The translations under genes and the position numbers were made by a program. A stretch of 60,000 nucleotides of DNA from Cryptomeria japonica (taxonomy: Eukaryota > Streptophyta > Pinopsida > Cupressales > Cupressaceae), in the NCBI RefSeq assembly GCF_030272615.1, contig NC_081410.1:146160349-146220348 (forward strand), written 5' to 3'. The notes beneath the pieces were generated by a model, which saw nothing but the letters and a program-made list of their open reading frames with translations, was not told the DNA's origin and made no database searches. Shown here one piece after another: positions 32,700 through 43,282 of the stretch; the stretch's first letter is position 1; each line of letters starts with the position of its first letter.

Positions 32700-35321
32700 T
32701 TTCCAGTAATGATGTAATTGAGTTACGGTTTGTTGGTGATACCTGTATTTTTGCATAGTTGGATGAGCAGAATCTCAAAGTGTTGGATGATAGATTGGAT
32801 TTTTTTGTGTTGAATCTGCCTGTAAGATTGTAGTGTGTAAGTCTAGCTTTTTGTGTTGGAATACTGATTTTCTGAATTGGCTTTTAGATGGAGGTTTGAT
32901 TTGCTAAGGTCTAGATGCGATTGTTAGACTTGGGTATTTCTTTTTCTCTCAATCTTTGTTTTAAGACTATGTTGCAGTGGGCGTTGGATAAAGTTAAATG
33001 AAAATCTCAAGGTGGCAAGGGAATCTCCTCTCTTTGTCAGGGAGATTTCAGGTTTGTCAGAAGGTGTTTTTATCTTGTACTATTTACTTCTATAATTCTA
33101 TTCATGTTTGCTTGTTGCTTCCTCTCATATTAAGCGGTTGGATAGTCTTATTAGAAGATTTGTTTGGCCTTATGGTAAGGGCTGTAAGAAGCGGTATGCT
33201 ATTTCTTTATCACACTGTACTGCTCCTAAGGAGGTGCGTGGTATGGGTCTTAGAAATATTTTTATTCGTGGGTATTCTTTTTCTGTTAAATGGATTGTTA
33301 AAGCTTGTTCTGGTAATGAGCCCTTGAAAATTCTCTCTAGGAATAATTCGGCTAATTGGCTGATTGTATTCCTGACAAAGCTAACTCTAATTGGCATGGT
33401 TTACATATATGGGGACATTCTGTTTGACAGTTTAAAGTTAAACCTTTTGGTTTTCTGTTCTATTTGAAAGGCTTGGGGTTATGTGAAAGAGCTTACTAAA
33501 GGCCATGAGGCCTTCTCTGATGATAAGGATAAGGTTTTGTGCTTTAGGTCTATTTTGTGGTCTTTATAGGGTAAAAATTCATTGTTGGCTTCTACTGGGG
33601 GCTGTGATGCGTATTCTTGGCACAACAAAGATCTTAATGTTATTAATAATTTTCTTGAGAATGGGAAATTGTTGGCTTGGGATCTTTTACGTAAGATTTT
33701 TGTTTAGTCTGTGTGACAAAGGAGGTCCTACGCTATGGTTAAAAGAGCTGGGCTTGATATCAGTTTTAGGTTATTCATTGGAATAATAAATTTTGGGATA
33801 TTGTGAGGTGGTTGGGAGCGAAGATATTCTTGGATGTCACTCCTAAATTCTTATACTCTGTCATTTTCTGATAAATGATTTTCAAGGTTAAATAATATTT
33901 GGTGTGTGGATGAGCCTGGCAATGTTTGGGTCAAGTGGCTAAAGAGGATTTGGTCTAACCTTACTGAGCAAAAAATATTTTCTTAAATGGTTGTTTATGT
34001 TCAATAAGCTTGTTGTCGGTGAGGTTATGCTGGGTCCTATGTCTAAAATTTGTTTGGTTTGCAGTAATGTTGAGTCTATCACTCGTTTGTTTTTTGATTG
34101 TCCCTATTCTAAATTGGTGTTGCAATATTTTTTACCTGTTTGGACTTCGTTGTCTAGTAAACCTAGTATTAGCTGGTCTGATATATTATTTGGGAAGATT
34201 GTTTGTTCTTCTCCTCTTGATAAATGGTTGCATAATCTTTGGCTTGTCATGTCATTTGGAAGTGTTATACTTATGGTTTATTTGGATCACTAGGAACAAG
34301 ATATCTTTTAGGGCCATAAATGCATGCTCACTGGCTTTTCAACAAAAGTCTCTATTTCTTTGGTTTGCGATGCTATGGCTTTGCAGGTATCTAAGAAAAA
34401 GGATGACATAGTTTCAGTTCATTGGTGGCAGCTTATTTGGTGATCCTCATTAGGTACAGTGGGGGAGAATTCCGGATGATCTTGGATATGATCAGGATTT
34501 TTAGTTTGTTCAGAAAGACTTTTTAGACGTTAATTTCTCTTCTCAGCATTTTAAGGTCCATTTTTTTTTTCTTTCTAGGTGGTTTCTAGTGTTCATGACA
34601 GTGGGGATATTGATTGTGCTGGTAATGAGGATGCCTTTTTTGATAGTATTCTTTCTGAGGCTGATGATGATCCCAGAGGAGTTTTTCCTTATTCCTTGGC
34701 TTGAGTTTCTAGTGTTGATGTTCTTGATGCTGATGATGTTGTACATGGAACTGCCGTTACTGGTGATGTTCATGTGGTACTGCTGATACTTGTGCTATGC
34801 TGTTGATGTTACTGATAGTGTACATGTTGATGTTGTTACTGATACCGCTGTTCCAATCAATCAGAGTGCTCTTTTAAAGGGAAGGGGATCTCTGATGTTT
34901 CTCTTGATCAATTTGACGTGCAATGTGTTACTGGGCCATTTTCTGACAGTTTCATTTATATAGATGCTTTGCCTTTCCCTCCTGCTCCAATAAGGATTTA
35001 TCTGGAGTTCTGGTTGCAAGATTGTGTGGAATTTAGAGTCAGATCCTTTGAGAAGGATATGAAGACCTTGGTTGGTTAGATGAAAATACGATGATAAGTA
35101 ATTGTAATTGTATTTGAAGATTACGAGTTTTGTAATAGTGATATGGACGCTCTAGTATTTTGATGGCTGGAGAGACTGTTGCTAGCTGTTCTAGGTGATC
35201 TGTTTGTCCCAGTGGTCTCATTTTGTTTTTACTCAGTTGTGATGTTTCTTGGTTAATCTTTCTACTCAGCTTCTTGAAAGAGCTATATTTATTGACCATG
35301 TCCAATTTTTTTAAAAAAAGC
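32700..35321 (+). pseudogene. L1-type LINE relic: RT C-terminus and zf-RVT domain
   Basis: On the plus strand a degraded LINE ORF2 end: a Y/F-x-D-T remnant near 32735 (GDTCIF), a K-x-x-W...SLCQGDFRF-like stretch at 32990-33060, IKRLDSLIRRFVW and CTAPKEVRGMGLRN (33130-33270), FSVKWIVKACSGNEPLKIL (33280-33330), and a zf-RVT domain with SKICLVCSNVESITRLFFDC (34040-34100) followed by PYSKLVLQYF. An acidic stretch (34610-34790) and a short A-rich end (tttttttaaaaaaag, 35305-35320) follow. It is 5' truncated with frequent stops. Confidence 0.75.
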
Positions 35322-35479
35322 TTCCTACGTTTTCCTTTATCTTTCTCATGTTTGTAAGAAATTTTATTCTTTTGCTCAACTTCATTGCTCTTTTATGATC
35401 AATTGGTGTTTTTGCTTGGGGTTTTTCACCATCCATTTTATTATAACAATAGAGGAATGCATTGCATGAACTTTTGCAG

Positions 35480-35608
35480 GTAGCTGAGAAGATTCGTACA
35501 GATAAACGAGTCAGTGTTATAGACAGGACAAATTTGAGATACCTCTCTGGTCTTCCCCAGAAAGTTGACTTGGTTACCCTTGATCTTTCATTCATTTCCA
35601 TACTTTTG
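35480..35608 (+). CDS. TlyA-type methyltransferase homologue, fourth visible exon
   Basis: Begins after cttttgcag, ends before gtatgt; 43 codons, both ends on codon boundaries. It reads VAEKIRTDKRVSVIDRTNLR, then YLSGLPQKVDLVTLDLSFIS, then ILL. This is the next stretch of the SAM-dependent methyltransferase fold, including the D-L-V-T-x-D-x-S-F-I-S motif conserved in TlyA proteins. It joins directly to GYGQ in the previous exon. The rest of the enzyme (the K-P-Q-F-E region onward) was not found to 60000. Confidence 0.92.
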
Positions 35609-36542
35609 GTATGTATGCTTAACCGATAGCCATTTGAATGCTTAGAATAACTTCTCTCGACTATCTAATGTTTGCAAAATTTTCTGAGAGATGTTACTGT
35701 TTATCTTTGATCATAAGAAAGTTTGCTTGAAGATTGTCTTTTCGAAACATTGGACTCATCCATAGAAGTTGACAGTAAAGCCTTCTAAGCGATATCTTTT
35801 TGCACTGTCTTAGAGAAGAGATAAAATAGAATCTATATAAGGCACCCATCATCACCACCACTCCTAAATTTTTAAATTTTCAACCACTTCATCAACATGG
35901 GAAAATCTTCTACTTTTTTTGGCTCTTATTTTTTAGGAAGTGAAGCCTTGCGTATATTTTGCATTTCAATTTTGTATATATTTTCTTAGTATTTCAGTTC
36001 TTTTCATCAGATAAAGAATAAAGCTTCAGAACACCAATTTTATTGTCTAGAGCCTCATTACAGAATTTACTAAGCATAAATATTAAAGAGTTAGCGAGAT
36101 GACAAGTGTTATTATCCCACCTTCCTACAAATAAAGGCAGAAGTAAACTCTGTAAAACTCATGGGCATGTGAGACGGAGACACTGGTATTCATACTCACA
36201 GTCTGTCATCCTGGCACTGCTTTAAAAGCATTGTTTGGAAGAAAGACAGAAATTATACTAATGTCCATGGATGATCAAATTAGTCAATAGACTTTTTTCT
36301 CTTTTTCATTAATCAATAGCCTTGAGGGTACAGCATTATACTATAGAAAGTTCTAGGCAGAGAAACCTAGAAAGGTCCAACAAAGGAAAAAACAAAAACA
36401 AAACGAGTACAAAATAACAAGGTACCACCTACATCAGTGGTTGAGAAACTCGTACATAAAGCCAAGAAGGGGAACAAGATACCCCAACAAGCAAACATAA
36501 ATGAAAATTGGGGATCAAACATGAAGACATTTCCCTTCATAG
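35609..36542. other. Start of the third large intron, no gene seen
   Basis: Follows the gtatgt donor of the fourth exon. 36300-36500 has A-rich text (aaaaaacaaaaacaaaacgag) but no recognisable domain. Intron sequence is assumed to continue to the window end, because the next exon is not in view. Confidence 0.45.
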
Positions 36543-37160
36543 TTTTTTTTTTTTTTTTTTTGATTATTTAAATGAGGGAATCAATTGGGACCCTCTGCCA
36601 ATGAAAGTGATAATCGTTCTTACAAGAAAATAAAACCAACAGATGTTCACTGCATGCCAAAAACTCACATGACTTGATAGTGACAACTGAATATTATAAA
36701 TTATATACTCAAGGACCCAGACCATAAAAATGGTGCCAGCTCCACTAAACAAAAGCTGTCCAAAATCTAGAGATAGCATATTCCCAAAGGAAAGAGAACA
36801 AACGTGTTACCTAGATAGTAAAAGGATCCTGTTCAAACAAAAGAAGAGGCGAAGTGTCTGCTCCTCTGAGGGATGGTTGAGGGAGGAACACAACCATCCT
36901 TCACTGATTGATGCTTTATATGCTCTACCTTTATGCTGAATGCATTTGGCACCACATCTTCTATCACTTATCCATGCAGTAGAAAAGATGTCAAGATCCA
37001 CCTGAGTTAAACCACCCAAGACAGCCAGCAGGTCTTGTAAAATGGGGGATCCATAAAAAGGAAATTCCTTCAGTGACTGCACAGAATCTGTCTTTTCTTC
37101 TTCTACTACTAATGCTTGAGGTATTCCTTCCACTGCAACCAGTTCTGTGACCCCATCTTC
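36543..37160 (-). pseudogene. LINE ORF1 relic, 3' part with poly(A)
   Basis: On the minus strand the frame from the copia junction reads VEGIPQALVVEEEKTDSVQS, then FYGSPILQDLLAVLGG and SEGWLCSSLNHPSEEQT, then decays. A run of 19 T on the plus strand (36543-36561) is a poly(A) tail in this orientation and marks the LINE 3' end. Read across the copia and one copy of its duplication, the frame joins smoothly to 43288 (KKSAIEVEDGVTELVAVEG). Only ORF1-like sequence lies between 5' end and tail, so ORF2 has been lost or never existed. Confidence 0.7.
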
Positions 37161-37939
37161 TGTAAATGATGTTCAATTTACATTCAATATGCAAGTTATA
37201 TTCTAGTTGATATTATCTTGTTCTATGTATTATCTATTTATCTTGTAAATCTGACTATCTTCTTTTGTATGGCAGGTGAGAGGAGCATTTATTAATTTCG
37301 ATGTCCTTTCTCACAAATGCCATTTGATATATATAGCAAGCTGGGTATGATCAAGCAATGCCTTGACCGGTCATGACCGATCAAGACATTACTTGATTGT
37401 GCCCCTTTGCTAATCGCATTAATAACAAAAGGTGTATATTTAACAACCGATACCATTCAGTGTATGTTTATCTTAACAACTGATAACAATCGGTGTATGC
37501 TTAACTTAACAACCCGATACCAATCGGTGCTTATTTACCTTGCCACCCGATATTAATCGGTGCATACATAACCCAATATCAATCGGTGCAAGCTTATATT
37601 GACACCTGATACTAATCGGTGTTTGGTTGATCCAATAATCATTTGTTTAATATTAAATATGTTAACCGATATAAATCGGATTGCATTGGTTAGCTCGATT
37701 TAATAATCGGTGAACACAAATAATGTAAATCGGGATTCTAAGCTATAGGATGATTATCGATAGTTAAGCATTTGATCGAACTAAGTAGATTGATCATATA
37801 CAAATGAAGAATGGTTATCAAATGAAGTAATAGCTTGAAGTTTTTCATCATAATTATCGATAGGATAAATGATTGAATGAGAGACTTCATTTATCTCTCA
37901 TTCAATCATTTATCTTACCGAAGCTATCATGCACTAACA
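37161..37939 (-). repeat. 3' LTR of the copia element
   Basis: tgtaaatgatg...actaaca. It contains the same palindrome array as the 5' LTR (about 37445-37735), with several copies decayed (e.g. cattcagtg for caatcggtg). Confidence 0.93.
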
Positions 37940-37949
37940 CTCCCTCTTA
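37940..37949 (-). promoter_or_regulatory. Polypurine tract
   Basis: TAAGAGGGAG on the minus strand abuts the 3' LTR and would prime plus-strand synthesis. Confidence 0.8.
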
Positions 37950-38464
37950 GCTAGGTAAGATAAATGCAAACAATATATCAAGCATCACAATTCAAATGAT
38001 AGTTAGCATTCTTTACACAATCTGACTCTCTAGAAAATCATATCACCTAATCACATGACACGTGACACACAAGTTCATCACGTCAATCTTGTGATGACAG
38101 GATATCACCTAAGCATGTGATATCAGTATTGCCTGAACACGCAATACTTAAGGATAATCATATGAGAAAGATGAAATTCTCATCTTATCCAAGTTGTGAT
38201 ATGTGCACTAACACCTTATACAAATGTTTTATCACAACACAATCATGGCACATCCATGACACACCAGAGATCCAACATGATAACTGGTTTGGACATCATA
38301 AGATCGTCACCTTATAATGTCTTTATACAAGTGTTCATTATCTTGAGAGATCGTCACCTCTTAGATATGAACCCAAGGGATAAAATCCAAAATGTCCTAT
38401 CATAACAAAGAAGTTTACACATTAAACATCTTATTGATATGCAAATACAGATTTACAAAGCAAA

Positions 38465-39037
38465 TTACCTTTCTATCATACCTAAACCCTTTTTGAAGTG
38501 ATCAACCTTCACACTGGAAAGAGGTTTGGTCAGAATATCTGCAGTTTGATCTCTTGTACAAACATATTCTAATTGGATCACATTCCTGTCTACCATATCT
38601 CGCACATAGTGGTATGGAATCTCAATATGCTTGGATTTGTCATGGAACACTGGATTTACTGATAGTTTAATGCAGCTCTGATTGTCACAATGTATAACAG
38701 TGGGTTTCATAGGTTCTCCAAACAACCCCACAAGCAGCTTCCTAAGCCATACTGCTTCTCGGGCAGCCATAGATGCTGCAATGTATTTGGCCTCGGTGGA
38801 GCTTTGAGCTACGGAAGACTGCTTCCTGCTGATCCAAGATATCATAGCTGAACCTAGACTGAAGCAACACACTGAAGTGTTTTTTCTGTTAGTCACACTT
38901 CCAGCCCAATCTGAATCTGTAAATCCATGTAGGTCTATATCAACTTTCTCATATCTGAGACCAAGGTTTAGGGTACCTTGTAGGTATCTCATAATGTGTT
39001 TTACTGCAACCAGGGGTATCTCCTTAGGTTCACACAT
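38465..39037 (-). pseudogene. Copia RNase H domain
   Basis: 190 codons open. RT end (AVKHIMRYLQGTLNLGLRY), then RNase H: GFTDSDWAGS (about residues 36-45), SSTEAKYIAA, VIHCDNQSCIKL and KHIEIPYHYVRD, the catalytic Asp/Glu/Asp blocks of copia RNase H. It ends DQTADILTKPL...GLGMIER, a normal C-terminus. A frameshift between 39037 and 39046 separates it from RT. Confidence 0.92.
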
Positions 39038-39045
39038 AAATTGAC

Positions 39046-39666
39046 TTAGAGCATTAACTGCATAACAAATATATGGCTTGTATTTACCAGGTACATTAGG
39101 GATCCAATCATCTGTCTGTATTGAGTAGGGTTAGTGGGTTGTGACTGTGCTGCTGCTTCTTTAAGTTTATGTAAATTGGTTTCCATAAGAGAGGTCATAG
39201 GCCTACAGTTTTTCATTTCGAATCTCTTCAAAATGTCCAAGGTATACTTTCCTTGGTTGAGTATAATGTTGTCAGAATTCTGCCATACTTCCAACCCTAG
39301 GAAGTAACGAAGAAGTCCCAAGTCCTTCATATCAAATTCTTTGGATAGATCTTTCTTGCATTGATCTATAAGGTGATCATTTCTTGTGATTAATAAGTCA
39401 TCAACATATAAAATCAATATTAGCATATCACCTTTATTTCTTTTGTAGTAGAGATTATGATCTGCATCATTCTTAGAGAAGCCTAGTCCTGAGAGATAGG
39501 TGTCAATTCTTTCATACCAGGCCCTGGGAGACTGTTTAAGCCCATAGAGAGCTTTCTCGAGTCTACACACATGAGACTCAACATCATAAATTTCAAACCC
39601 TTTAGGTTGCTCTAGGTAGACTTCTTCTGAGATCTCACCATTTAGAAATGTTGTCTTAACATCCAT
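39046..39666 (-). pseudogene. Copia reverse transcriptase, main part
   Basis: 206 codons. MDVKTTFLNGEISEEVYLEQ opens the segment, followed by LEKALYGLKQSPRAWYERI, the active-site ILYVDDLL, and FDMKDLGLLRYFLGLEV. The YVDD box is intact. The segment is separated from upstream RT by a stop (39667-39669, likely CAG to TAG) and ends with a frameshift after LMYLVNTS. Confidence 0.93.
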
Positions 39667-39939
39667 CTAGTGTACCTTTGACCCCTTTTTTGTTGCAATG
39701 GCTAATATAGCTCTTACTGATGTATATCTGGCAACAGGTGCAAAAGTTTCTTCATAATCTATTCCTGCCCTTTGTGAGAATCCTCTAGCTACAAATTTGG
39801 CCTTGTGTTTTTCAATACTGCCATCTGTAGCATGTTTGATCTTGAACAACCATTTAGATGAAACAATTGATTTCTTAGTTGGCCTAGGAACAATTTCCCA
39901 AACATCATTTTTCATAATGGACTGATACTCTTCAGACAT
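39667..39939 (-). pseudogene. Copia reverse transcriptase, N-terminal part
   Basis: 90 codons: EEYQSIMKNDVWEIVPRP, SKWLFKIKHATDGSIEKHKA, FVARGFSQRAGIDYEETFAP, which are the standard copia RT opening blocks. Between 39940 and 40227 the linker to integrase is frameshifted. Confidence 0.9.
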
Positions 39940-40227
39940 GACATCCTTCCATACTTGATGTTCAAGTGCATCTGATACATGGTTTTAGAGAGATCATTCA
40001 TAAGGGCAACATAGCTAGTGAATTTATTAGGCCTTTTGCTTTCCTTGAAGGTTCCTGAAGGAGCAACAAACTTCTGAGCTTCTGCTATAGTCTTGGTGGC
40101 CCATAGTGGTCTTTTCTTGAGGTTTTCTCTAGGTGGATTTTGAGTTTCACCTATAGTTTTTTTAGGATTCTCCCTCTGAAGCTCAGGAGTAGGATCTTCA
40201 TCTATGCTAGGGGTAGGGATATAGACT

Positions 40228-41121
40228 TCAGGCTCTAGTGAGCTTTGGGCTCTTTTGAAGGCTTACCCTTGCTCTAAAGATCACAACCCTACTTAGTTCA
40301 ATATTCTTTTGACCAGGTATATAGATCCTATAGGCTTTGGAGGTTTCACTATATCCTACAAGAATTCCCCTTTTTCCAGAAGGTTCTAATTTTAATCTTT
40401 TCTCTCTAGGTACATGAATATAGACAGGGCATCCAAATATCCTAAGATGGCTGATATCTGGTTTTGATTTAGTAAAGACTTCCTCAGGGGTCTTATCTTC
40501 AAGATGGGAGTGAGGACATTTGTTTTGAATATATACAACAGTGCTAGTTGCTTCTGCCCAAAGATTGATATTTAGATTCTGATCAAGAATCATAGCTTTG
40601 GCAGCTTCAACGATTGTCCTATTTTTCCTCTTAGCTATCCCATTTTGTTGAGGGTTATAAGGTATTGTTAACTCCCTCTTAATCCCTGAATTTTTACAAA
40701 ACTCTTTAAATAATTCAGATGTGTATTCGCCCCCATTATTAGTTCTTAGGGTTTTAACTTTATTTCCTAAGTAGTTCTTTGTTAATGATTTGAATTCTTT
40801 AAACCTATTAAGGATCTCTTCCGATTCTTTACATTTCAGAAAGTAGATCCAAGTTTTTCTAGAGTAGTCATCAACAAATATTACATAATACAAAAATCCC
40901 CCCAAAGAAGGTACGGACATGGGTCCACATACATCAGAATGAACTAACTTTAAAATTTTACTTGTTTTCTTAGTACTATTTTGAAAATCACCCTTAGTAT
41001 TTTTACCTAGGGCACATCCTTTGCATGCCCTTGAATGATATTGCTTTAACTTAGGTAGACCTGTGACAAGGTCTCCCATTGATGATAAAGCTCTAAAATT
41101 TAGGTGGCCTAGTCTTCTATG
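40228..41121 (-). pseudogene. Copia integrase
   Basis: GAG-pre-integrase (HRRLGHLNFRALSS... CKGCALGKNTKG), then the core VHSDVCGPM, VDDYSRKTWIYFLK, LRTNNGGEYTSELF, YNPQQNGIAKRKNRTIVEAA. Of the D,D,E triad the first Asp is kept, the second is Asn (GAT to AAT) and the Glu is Lys (GAG to AAG), so it cannot catalyse integration. The C-terminal domain follows to PGQKNIELS, then a frameshift. An upstream stop (41122-41124) separates it from protease. Confidence 0.92.
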
Positions 41122-41520
41122 CTAGACTTCATTAGCATCTGTAGTTTGATGGATTAGGACTAAGTTGGGCTCTGTGCATAGCTCATACAGGTAGCCTTGT
41201 CTTTGACCAATCGTTTTAGCTTTCTTGATGGATGAATTCTTTGGCCAAGCCAATACTCTGTTGTCCATGAAGGTCACTCTGTATCCATTATCCTCCAGTG
41301 CTGATATTGAGACTAGATTTCTCTTGATGCCTGGAACATATAGTACTCCTTTAAGTTGTAACGATACACTTGACTTTAGTTTGATGGTGCAGGTTCCAAC
41401 TCCTTTGATTGGATGTGTAGAGTCTTCTCCGATAGTTACTTCCTCATCATTCTCCTCTTTCATGGAGTCTAGCACTTCTCTGAATCCTGTAATATGTCTG
41501 GATGAGCCACTGTCGATCAC
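41122..41520 (-). pseudogene. Copia aspartic protease region
   Basis: IDSGSSRHITGF carries the D-S-G active site, followed by VTIGEDSTHPIKGVGT and KRNLVSISALEDNGYRVTF, normal for copia. A stop at 41521-41523 replaces the Trp codon that usually precedes VIDSG, cutting it off from Gag. Confidence 0.9.
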
Positions 41521-42447
41521 CTAGGAGTTAACTTTGTTTGATGCTTGGTTTGTGAGTGCTGAATAGAGTACATAGTTCTCGGAGTCCTCTTCCCTTTTAG
41601 ATTTTCCTGTTTTGGCAAATGTGGCTTGTTGCTTAGGTCTTTCTGGACATTTGGCAACATAGTGCCCAAATTTGTCACATTTGTAACATTGAATCTGAGA
41701 AAGGTCCTTCTTGAAGGTTTTCTTGCTGTGACGACCTTTTCTCTTTCTGAATTGTTTCTGTTTGCTTTTCTTGTTTGAGTTTGTATTTAGAACTTGGATA
41801 TCTTCATCTATATTCTTTTGCTTGATCCCTTTCTTATTTTGCCTTGATTCCTCTTGGAGACAGTCAACCTTTAGCCTATCGAATTTTGGAAATTGATCCC
41901 TTGCACTGATGCCTTGGACGAATGTTTCCCATATGCTAGGCAACCCATCTAGAGCAATGAGTGTTAATTCTTTGCTTTGGATTTCATATCCAAGGGTTGT
42001 CAGTTCATCCCTTAGGGCAGATATTCGCATGAAGTAGGCATTGACTGATTCTCCTTTGATCATGGCTATGTGATTTATTTCTCTTTTTAAAGCCAAGGTT
42101 CTACTGGCATTAGATATCTCAAATGCATCTTCAAGTGTTTTGAACATGTTGTAGGCTGTCTCATGTTTCCTTATGATGGGCATAATATTATTTCTCACCC
42201 CATCAACTATGATTTTGATGGCCTTTTCATTTCCCTCTCTCCAAGTTGTGTTGTCAGGTTCAGTCTCAGGTTCTGCAGTTTCAGTTTTTACAAATGATTC
42301 GACTTTATTTTCTTTTAGAATCATTTGAATTCTGAACTTCCATGCTGAGAAGTCATCACCTCCTCCGAGTCTATCTTCAAATCTGATAGTGCTAGCCATT
42401 GAAAAAATTGTGATGTTGAATATATGCTTGTTTGGAATTTTCCGCAA
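41521..42447 (-). CDS. Copia Gag
   Basis: 308 codons; the better start is MASTIRFEDRLGG at 42399. Gag region: FSAWKFRIQMIL, NNIMPIIRKHETAYNMFKTL, MRISALRDELTTLGYEIQSK, ELTLIALDGLPSIWETFVQG. A lysine-rich stretch precedes a CCHC knuckle CYKCDKFGHYVAKC. It is closely related to the gag at 27893-29584. Gag is intact up to the premature TAG, so a free Gag could in principle be made. Confidence 0.92.
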   Translation of the reverse strand: MRKIPNKHIFNITIFSMASTIRFEDRLGGGDDFSAWKFRIQMILKENKVESFVKTETAEPETEPDNTTWREGNEKAIKIIVDGVRNNIMPIIRKHETAYNMFKTLEDAFEISNASRTLALKREINHIAMIKGESVNAYFMRISALRDELTTLGYEIQSKELTLIALDGLPSIWETFVQGISARDQFPKFDRLKVDCLQEESRQNKKGIKQKNIDEDIQVLNTNSNKKSKQKQFRKRKGRHSKKTFKKDLSQIQCYKCDKFGHYVAKCPERPKQQATFAKTGKSKREEDSENYVLYSALTNQASNKVNS

Positions 42448-42479
42448 AATTGAACAGCCTCAGGGTCGATTTAACTATA

Positions 42480-42491
42480 GCTCTGATACCA
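42480..42491 (-). promoter_or_regulatory. Primer-binding site of the copia element
   Basis: TGGTATCAGAGC on the minus strand, directly after the 5' LTR; initiator Met tRNA type. Confidence 0.92.
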
Positions 42492-43282
42492 TGTAAATGA
42501 TGTTCAATTTACATTCAATATGCAAGTTATATTCTAGATGATATTATCTTGTTCTATGTATTATCTATTTATCTTGTAAATCTGACTATCTTCTTTTGTA
42601 TGGCAGGTGAGAGGAGCATTTATTAATTTCGATGTCCTTTCTCACAATGCCATTTGATATATATAGCAAGTTGGGTACGATCAAGCAATGCCTTGACCGG
42701 TCATGACCGATCAAGACATTACTTGATCGTGCCCCTTTGCTAATCGCATTAATAACAAACGGTGTATATTTAACAACCGATACCAATCGGTGTATGTTTA
42801 TCTTAACAACTGATAACAATCGGTGTATGCTTAACTTAACAGCCTGATACCAATCGGTGCTTATTTACCTTGCCACTCGATATTAATCGGTGCATACATA
42901 ACCCGATGTCAATCGGTGCAAGCTTATATTGACACCCGATACTAATCGGTGTTTGGTTGATCCGATAATCATTTGTTTAATATTAAATATGTTAACCGAT
43001 ATAAATCGGATTGCATTGGTTAGCCTGATTTAATAATCGGTGAACACAAATAATGTAACCGATATTAAATCGGGATTCTATGCTATAGGATGATTATCGA
43101 TAGTTAAGCATTTGATGGAACTAAGTAGATTGATCATATACAAATGAAGAATGATTGCCAAATGAAGGATTAATAGCTTCAAGTTTTTCATCATAATTAT
43201 CGATAGGATAAATGATTGAATGAGAGACTTCATTTATCTCTCATTCAATCATTTATCTTACCGAAGCTATCATGCATTAACA
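42492..43282 (-). repeat. 5' LTR of the copia element with U3 palindrome array and TATA box
   Basis: 791 bp. A minus-strand TATA box (GCTATATATATC, 42656-42667) has, upstream of it in the direction of transcription, eight copies of an imperfect palindrome CCGATAnnAATCGGTG (about 42775-43075, spaced 25-60 bp). Beyond that lies an inverted pair (gaatgagagac...tctctcattc, 43217-43252). Confidence 0.93.

Larger units (their letters stand above)
21887..35479 (+). other. Second large intron (about 13.6 kb) of the methyltransferase gene
   Basis: From a gtgaat donor to a cttttgcag acceptor. It contains a copia fragment, a solo LTR, a truncated copia with a nested TRIM, a piece of giant LTR, a non-autonomous hAT element and a LINE 3' relic, in both orientations. 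The gene can still be functional if splicing ignores these insertions, because the flanking exons are intact and in phase. Confidence 0.75.
37161..43282 (-). mobile_element. Nearly complete Ty1/copia element, 6122 bp
   Basis: LTRs at 37161-37939 and 42492-43282, flanked by the 5-bp duplication tcttc (37156-37160 and 43283-43287) inside a LINE ORF1 relic. The minus-strand order is LTR, PBS, gag, protease, integrase, RT, RNase H, polypurine tract, LTR, as in Ty1/copia. The coding region carries several nonsense changes and frameshifts. LTRs differ by roughly 3% by eye, including a 10-12 bp indel, so the insertion is moderately old. The nonsense and catalytic changes seen are of the C-to-T/G-to-A type expected of methylated DNA. 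Confidence 0.95.

Noticed and set aside
13918-35608. A haemolysin/toxin gene, from the bacterial name of the TlyA family
   Set aside because: The S4 domain plus SAM-binding motifs point to an RNA methyltransferase; nothing suggests a secreted toxin in a plant.
42775-43075. CRISPR-like repeat-spacer array
   Set aside because: The units are short palindromes in a plant LTR, duplicated in the other LTR; spacers are the same in both and there are no cas genes.
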